NCBI RefSeq assembly: GCF_033807535.1
Contig: NZ_CP136856.1
Coordinates: 925,001 to 989,000, forward strand
Reading direction: 5' to 3'
From: Oceanisphaera sp. IT1-181
GTDB taxonomy: Bacteria; Pseudomonadota; Gammaproteobacteria; Enterobacterales; Aeromonadaceae
DNA: 64,000 nt
Position 1 is the first letter of the stretch, and every line of letters begins with the position of its first letter. This document shows, one piece after another, positions 59,118 through 64,000 of this stretch. The notes below the pieces were generated by a model that saw only the letters and a program-made list of their open reading frames with translations, was not told where the DNA came from and searched no databases. A program made the position numbers and the translations under genes.

Positions 59118-59135
59118 GGTCGAATTCATTCGACC
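59118..59135. repeat. REP-like palindrome before gcvP
   Basis: GGTCGAATTCATTCGACC is a perfect palindromic hairpin with 8-bp arms, without a T run. A related GGTCGAACCGATATT-type sequence occurs at 49358-49372. Probably a dispersed extragenic palindrome. Confidence 0.5.
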
Positions 59136-59260
59136 GTTTGGTGCTTGATAACCAGAACCACACATTACTTGGCCGTATCTCGTCCGTGGTATAGCCAATC
59201 AGTTGAAATAAGTGTCTGAGCTCCTAGTCTTGGTTAAACAGTCAAGAGGAAGGTAACGCT

Positions 59261-62149
59261 ATGCAGCCGTCTTTGTTTGAACTTGAACAGCACAATGCTT
59301 TTATTCGCCGCCATATCGGACCCAACGAGCGGGATATTGCCGCTATGCTCGCTGTGGTTGGCGCTGCGTCGCTCGATGATTTAATCACCCAAACGCTGCC
59401 TAGCAATATCATCAATCAGCAGCCGTTAGGCATTGGCGATAGCCGCACCGAGGTGGAGGCGTTGGCGTATTTAAAATCCTTGGCTCAGCAAAACCGAGTC
59501 TATAAAAGCTACATTGGCATGGGCTATCACGACACGCATGTGCCACTGGTTATCCAACGTAATGTGCTGGAAAACCCCGGTTGGTATACGGCTTATACGC
59601 CGTATCAGCCGGAGATTGCCCAAGGGCGACTAGCAGCGTTACTTAATTTTCAGCAATTAACTCAAGACCTCACGGGCTTAGACTTAGCCAGTGCCTCTTT
59701 GCTAGATGAAGCCACGGCCGCCGCCGAAGCTATGGCCTTAGCGAAGCGGGTCAGCAAAAACAAAACCTCGAATCTGTTCTTTATCGCTGCGGATGTGCAT
59801 CCGCAAACCATAGATGTGGTGCAAGAGCGCGCCGCTCATTATGGCTTTGAGATCTTAGTGGCACCCATTGAGGCGGTATTGGAGCAGTCGGTGTTTGGTG
59901 CTCTTTTTCAGTATCCTACTACTAGTGGCGAGATCCAAAACCTCAGTCCGTTTATCAGCCATGTGCAAGCAAAGCAGGGCATTGCGTGTGTGGCGGCAGA
60001 TATCCTATCGCTGGTGTTGCTTACGCCACCCGGTGAGTTAGGGGCCGATGTGGTGCTCGGTAATGCCCAACGCTTTGGGGTGCCCATGGGCTACGGCGGG
60101 CCCCATGCGGCTTTTTTTGCTACTCGCGATCAGTACAAGCGTTCGTTACCGGGGCGCATTATTGGCGTGTCCAAAGACAGTCGAGGTAAACCGGCGCTGC
60201 GCATGGCGATGCAAACCCGTGAGCAACATATTCGCCGCGAAAAGGCCAATTCTAATATTTGTACCGCTCAAGTGTTGCTGGCCAATATGTCGAGTTTTTA
60301 TGCGGTCTATCATGGGCCAAAAGGCCTAAGGCGCATTGCCGAGCGCGTACATCGATTGACCTGTATTTTAGCGCTGGGCTTAACGCAGCAGGGGCTCACC
60401 CTGAAACACGATACGTGGTTTGATACGCTGACCATATTAACGACGAAGGCTGAAAAAGACGCCATCATAGGGCGGGCCGAGGCCGCTGGCGTGAACTTGC
60501 GCACCGACTTAGATGCCTCTCTTGGGGTGTCGCTGTCAGAAACGACGACGCGCGAAGAGGTGCTGGCGCTATTTACGATCTTTTTAGGGGAAGGGCACGA
60601 GCTTGATATCACCGAACTAGATAGCCAAATATCGAGCAGCCCAAGCTCTGCTATCCCTGCTGAGCTGCAGCGCACTAGCGCCATTTTAAGTCACCCGGTG
60701 TTTAATCGTTATCACTCGGAAACTGAGATGTTGCGCTATATCCACGAGCTGGAAATGAAAGACATGGCGCTCAACACCAGCATGATAGCGCTCGGCTCCT
60801 GCACCATGAAGCTCAATGCCACCGCAGAAATGGTGCCCATTGGATGGCCTGAGCTTAATCAGTTACATCCGTTTGCGCCCTTAAATCAAACCCAAGGGTA
60901 TCAGCAGATCTTGAGTGAGCTCAGTGAGTGGCTAGCAAACATCACCGGTTACGATGCGGTGTGCCTGCAACCCAACTCAGGCGCGCAAGGGGAATATGCA
61001 GGTCTGTTAGCGATTAAGAAATACCATGCGTCTCAGGGCGAGGCAGAGCGCGATATTTGCTTGATCCCAAGCTCGGCGCACGGCACTAACCCCGCGTCCG
61101 CGCAAATGGCCAACATGAAAGTAATAGTGGTGGCCTGTGATAAACAAGGCAACGTGGACTTGAGCGATCTCAAAGCCAAGGTTAAGGAGGCGGGTGAGCA
61201 GTTATCTTGCATCATGATCACCTATCCCTCGACGCACGGCGTATACGAAGAAAACATTCGTGAAATATGTGCGCTTATTCATCAGCATGGCGGCCAAGTG
61301 TATATGGATGGCGCCAATATGAACGCGCAAGTGGGCCTGACTTCACCGGGTTTTATTGGTGCCGATGTCTCGCACCTTAATCTGCACAAAACCTTTGCCA
61401 TTCCCCATGGTGGCGGTGGTCCTGGTATGGGGCCGATTGGCGTTAAGGCGCATTTAGCCCCCTTTGTTGCTGGCCATGCGGTGATAAAAACCGCGGCTGT
61501 GAGCCGTGATAATGGCGCCGTGTCCGCAGCACCCTTTGGCTCGGCCAGCATCTTGACTATTAGCTGGATGTACATGGCCTTGCTCGGTGATGAGGGCCTA
61601 AAGCGCGCCTCACAATTGGCCATTCTGAACGCCAACTACTTAATGACCTGCTTAGCCGAGGATTATTCCATTCTCTATGCGGGGCGTAATAATAGAGTGG
61701 CCCACGAGTGCATAGTGGATGTGCGGCCCTTAAAAGCCAGCAGTGGGATCAGTGAGTTGGATATTGCCAAGCGCTTAAACGACTTTGGCTTTCATGCGCC
61801 GACCATGAGCTTTCCGGTGGCGGGCACCCTAATGATAGAGCCGACCGAGTCAGAGTCTAAAACCGAGATTGACCGCTTTATTGCTGCCATGAAGCACATT
61901 CGCCAAGAAATTCGCCACGTCGAAACGGGGCACTGGACCTTGGCTGACAATCCCTTAGTGCATGCGCCGCATACCCAAGACGATGTGCTGGTTGCTGACT
62001 GGCAGCACGCTTATAGTCGCGAGCAAGCCGCTTTTCCTACTCCAGAAGTACGGCGAGCCAAGTTTTGGCCAAGCGTTAATCGTATCGATGATGTGTATGG
62101 GGATCGCAATTTATTCTGCAGCTGCTTACCGTTAGACGCCTATCAATAA
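59261..62149 (+). CDS. gcvP: Glycine dehydrogenase (decarboxylating), P protein
   Basis: PLP enzyme that decarboxylates glycine and loads the H protein. 962 residues (E. coli 957), with N-terminal RRHIGPNERDIAAML, two pseudo-symmetric aminotransferase folds, the catalytic lysine K710 in NLHKTFAIPHGGGGPG, and the NSGAQGEYAGLLAI and SSAHGTNPASAQMA segments. AAGAGGAAGG precedes the ATG. The L protein (lpd) is not in the window, which is normal. Confidence 0.97.
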   Translation: MQPSLFELEQHNAFIRRHIGPNERDIAAMLAVVGAASLDDLITQTLPSNIINQQPLGIGDSRTEVEALAYLKSLAQQNRVYKSYIGMGYHDTHVPLVIQRNVLENPGWYTAYTPYQPEIAQGRLAALLNFQQLTQDLTGLDLASASLLDEATAAAEAMALAKRVSKNKTSNLFFIAADVHPQTIDVVQERAAHYGFEILVAPIEAVLEQSVFGALFQYPTTSGEIQNLSPFISHVQAKQGIACVAADILSLVLLTPPGELGADVVLGNAQRFGVPMGYGGPHAAFFATRDQYKRSLPGRIIGVSKDSRGKPALRMAMQTREQHIRREKANSNICTAQVLLANMSSFYAVYHGPKGLRRIAERVHRLTCILALGLTQQGLTLKHDTWFDTLTILTTKAEKDAIIGRAEAAGVNLRTDLDASLGVSLSETTTREEVLALFTIFLGEGHELDITELDSQISSSPSSAIPAELQRTSAILSHPVFNRYHSETEMLRYIHELEMKDMALNTSMIALGSCTMKLNATAEMVPIGWPELNQLHPFAPLNQTQGYQQILSELSEWLANITGYDAVCLQPNSGAQGEYAGLLAIKKYHASQGEAERDICLIPSSAHGTNPASAQMANMKVIVVACDKQGNVDLSDLKAKVKEAGEQLSCIMITYPSTHGVYEENIREICALIHQHGGQVYMDGANMNAQVGLTSPGFIGADVSHLNLHKTFAIPHGGGGPGMGPIGVKAHLAPFVAGHAVIKTAAVSRDNGAVSAAPFGSASILTISWMYMALLGDEGLKRASQLAILNANYLMTCLAEDYSILYAGRNNRVAHECIVDVRPLKASSGISELDIAKRLNDFGFHAPTMSFPVAGTLMIEPTESESKTEIDRFIAAMKHIRQEIRHVETGHWTLADNPLVHAPHTQDDVLVADWQHAYSREQAAFPTPEVRRAKFWPSVNRIDDVYGDRNLFCSCLPLDAYQ

Positions 62150-62184
62150 TCAGCTTAGGTAAGCGCAAAGCTCACCTTAAATAT

Positions 62185-62202
62185 TCCCACGCTCGCGTGG
62201 GA
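62185..62202. repeat. REP-like hairpin after gcvP
   Basis: TCCCACGCTCGCGTGGGA: perfect 8-bp arms with a TC loop, followed by TTTGG only. Could be a weak terminator of gcvP or a dispersed palindrome. Confidence 0.55.
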
Positions 62203-62363
62203 TTTGGTTTACTGCTAAATCTGTGGCACCCACTTTGGGCGAGTTGTGGCGTCGAAATACCGCAATAAGCTTGGTGTCGATAGCCTTTTGTGCTGCAATA
62301 CCAGAAATTTATGAGTCCTTTCGCATTTAATATCGAGTGCTAATTATTTCTGAGGATAATTTA

Positions 62364-62993
62364 GTGAAAAAATCTGTCTTTTTGGGCTGTGCTGCTGTAC
62401 TTGCTGTTTCTGCTCCTGTGGCCGCGGATGTGTTTGGCGCAAAAGTGGGCGTGGACTATGTGTATTCCGATCTAGACGTGAATGGCTTTTCTGCCAATGA
62501 GCATCAAGATAACTACCATGCTTACGCGGCGTTTGAGCACTTTATTCCCTTGATCCCTAATGCATTAGTGGAGTATTCCACTCATGGCTCTAGCACCGTT
62601 GGTTTCGATCAATTCTCTGCCACTGCTTATTATGAGTTACTGGATAATAGCTTGCTGTCATTGGATGTGGGCGCCGGTTATAGCCGTTACTCAGATATCC
62701 AAGTGGGTGGCAGTGTTAGCAGTCAAGGTAGTCCGCACGCGTATGTGGCAACAGAAGTGATGCTGCCAGTGACAAACTTCTCGGTGTTTGCTGACGCTAA
62801 AGTATTTGGCTGGGAAGATGTGAGCGGTGAAGAAGCCCGCGTTGGCGTGCGCTGGGCGATTGAATTACCCATAGAGCTAGGTGTGCGCGTCGGTTACACC
62901 ATGACCAATGTGACTTTCGATAATGCGTTGGCTAACAATGATTTAAAGTTTGAGTCTGACGGTTGGATGTTAGGTGTAGACGCTCGCTTCTAA
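62364..62993 (+). CDS. Outer-membrane beta-barrel protein (TIGR04219-like)
   Basis: 209 residues with a signal peptide (VKKSVFLGCAAVLAVSAPVAA) and an alternating beta-strand pattern to the end, finishing in a C-terminal aromatic residue (LGVDARF) typical of Omp85-assembled barrels. FEHFIPLIPNALVEY and the general layout resemble the TIGR04219 outer-membrane family; I assign it with moderate confidence. GAGGAT eight bases upstream supports the GTG start at 62364 over an upstream frame. Function unknown. Strong terminator downstream. Confidence 0.75.
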   Translation: MKKSVFLGCAAVLAVSAPVAADVFGAKVGVDYVYSDLDVNGFSANEHQDNYHAYAAFEHFIPLIPNALVEYSTHGSSTVGFDQFSATAYYELLDNSLLSLDVGAGYSRYSDIQVGGSVSSQGSPHAYVATEVMLPVTNFSVFADAKVFGWEDVSGEEARVGVRWAIELPIELGVRVGYTMTNVTFDNALANNDLKFESDGWMLGVDARF

Positions 62994-63010
62994 GATTAAC
63001 GAATGTGTTA

Positions 63011-63038
63011 AAAAGGCTAACTCAAGTTAGCCTTTTTT
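63011..63038 (+). terminator. Terminator of the outer-membrane protein gene
   Basis: Stem AAAAGGCTAAC/GTTAGCCTTTT with loop TCAA, followed by T run. Confidence 0.9.
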
Positions 63039-63195
63039 CATTATACGGCTAGAATAATCATCGTGATGACAGAAATAGTCTTAGCGAAATAATAATTTCA
63101 TTACCAAGCTGGCAAATATTGCCGTTAGTGGATAAGGTAAATGAGCGACACTTTTTATTAAAACTGATTTTTACTCTTCACCATCAGGAGGCCCT

Positions 63196-63513
63196 ATGAG
63201 CCAGAGATATGAAACAGAAAGAGCGGTATTAATGGATGACGTCAAGCAAGTGCTAAAAGATGCTGAAGTGTTATATAAGGCTGCAGTAGACGATGGCACT
63301 CAAGAGGGCAAGATTTTAAAAGAAAAATTAAAAGCTCAGCTAACCAAAGCTCAAGAGCAATATGCACAGCTTGAAAGCACAGTGGTTGAAAAAACCCGTG
63401 AAGCCGCCTCTAGTACCAATGATTGGGTGCATGAAAAACCCTACCATGCGATGGGCGTGGCCGCAGTCGCCGGATTGTTGTTCGGTGCATTCCTAAGCCG
63501 TTGTGGTCGTTAA
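63196..63513 (+). CDS. DUF883 family membrane-anchored protein (ElaB/YqjD-like)
   Basis: 105 residues: a long helical, charged N-terminal part (about 1-78), then EKPYHAMGVAAVAGLLFGAFLSRCGR, the typical ElaB/YqjD tail anchor. E. coli YqjD and ElaB bind ribosomes at the inner membrane in stationary phase. AGGAGG is 8 bases before the ATG. It is followed by a YqjE-like gene, as in the E. coli yqjD-yqjE cluster. Confidence 0.92.
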   Translation: MSQRYETERAVLMDDVKQVLKDAEVLYKAAVDDGTQEGKILKEKLKAQLTKAQEQYAQLESTVVEKTREAASSTNDWVHEKPYHAMGVAAVAGLLFGAFLSRCGR

Positions 63514-63661
63514 CAATAGCTCACTATTAAGCTTATGTCAGGCCATCTATTAGGCTTGATTGTCTAGCTTGATTGTTAAAATAAGTAAAACAGCTTCACT
63601 TGCCCTTGAGTAACCCTAGCCGGGGTGTTCGAGGGCAAGCCATGCATAGGGCGGTATATTG

Positions 63662-64000
63662 ATGAGCGGCCAAATCAATTCGTTAAAGGAGCTAGTACAG
63701 ACTGCGACCGAACTCTTATTTGTGCGCTTCAAATTAGCTCGTATTGAGTTTGTGGCGCAAAAAGAGCGCATGGTGCGGTTAGGTATACTGGCGTTGGGTG
63801 CCATTATGCTGTTTTTTATGGCTTATATTAGTTTGTTATTTGGGCTAAATGTGGTGTTAAGCCCACAACAAAAAGTTTGGGTGTTCTTTGGCTTAGCGGC
63901 ACTATTATTTATTATTATGCTGAGCATATTTTGGAGCATAGCGCATAATCTGGCGCACCAAAGACGGTTTTTCGCCGACACGCTGCAAGACCTACAAGAA
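63662..64000 (+). CDS. YqjE-like inner-membrane protein, cut by the window end
   Basis: 113 codons are visible, open to the last base. The product starts MSGQINSLKELVQTATELLFVR and has two hydrophobic segments (about 45-68 and 78-100) separated by a short loop, as in the YqjE/DUF1469 (phage holin superfamily III) family. Position after an ElaB/YqjD-like gene supports this. The C-terminus lies beyond the window. No strong ribosome-binding site is visible. Confidence 0.82.
   Translation, partial: MSGQINSLKELVQTATELLFVRFKLARIEFVAQKERMVRLGILALGAIMLFFMAYISLLFGLNVVLSPQQKVWVFFGLAALLFIIMLSIFWSIAHNLAHQRRFFADTLQDLQE

Overview
The window is a stretch of chromosomal backbone from a gammaproteobacterium. 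Gene content and order match enteric and Aeromonadales-type chromosomes in several blocks: aspS-nudB-yebC-ruvCAB, ybgC-tolQRAB-pal-cpoB followed by tRNA-Lys/Val genes, phoBR, pstCAB-phoU, epd-pgk-fbaA, zapA-6S RNA-fau, and ygfB-ubiH-ubiI-gcvTHP. A marine or halotolerant Aeromonadales relative (Oceanisphaera, Oceanimonas or Zobellella type) is my inference from this synteny and from the style of the intergenic repeats. No rRNA gene is present to settle it.

Layout. 1-6 kb: aspartyl-tRNA synthetase, the Nudix enzyme NudB, YebC and the RuvC/RuvAB Holliday-junction system, with a near-perfect LexA operator before ruvA. 6-12 kb: the Tol-Pal cell-envelope operon. 12.1-13.3 kb: eleven tRNA genes (5 Lys-UUU, 6 Val-UAC) from one promoter. 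13.5-16.5 kb: nadA, rdgC and an acetyltransferase. 16.7-19.9 kb: phoB-phoR and pstS, with Pho boxes. 20-23.6 kb: a second acetyltransferase, a decayed IS630-type element, tRNA-Pro(GGG), tadA and a GcvR-like gene. 23.8-29.3 kb: pstC-pstA-pstB-phoU, where both permeases carry large N-terminal extensions. 29.6-33.5 kb: glcB and an MFS transporter. 33.8-37.5 kb: a 54-residue orphan protein, then epd, pgk and fbaA. 37.8-44.3 kb: a LapD-type c-di-GMP receptor, a SIMPL protein, serA, and rimK with a partner M14-like hydrolase. 44.6-51.2 kb: acnA, then modE divergent from modABC across a ModE operator. 51.5-53.9 kb: rpiA, fau, a VF530-type gene, 6S RNA and zapA. 54-62 kb: ygfB, ubiH, ubiI and the glycine cleavage operon. 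62.3 kb to the end: an outer-membrane barrel protein and an ElaB/YqjE-type membrane pair, the last gene cut by the window end.

The genes are almost all core housekeeping. The unexpected structure lies between them. Many intergenic spacers are built from short degenerate tandem repeats. One class consists of 7-bp units, often as two facing arms (after yebC, ruvC, ruvB, nadA and phoR). Another class uses longer units of 12, 13, 15, 16 or 17 bp in about four copies, directly before or after genes (nudB, ybgC, the 16 kb acetyltransferase, serA, ygfB/ubiH, gcvT/gcvH). Several arrays run into coding sequence and set the C-terminal residues of the protein. This is the strongest candidate here for something not well described. 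I saw no defence system, prophage, CRISPR array or biosynthetic cluster.
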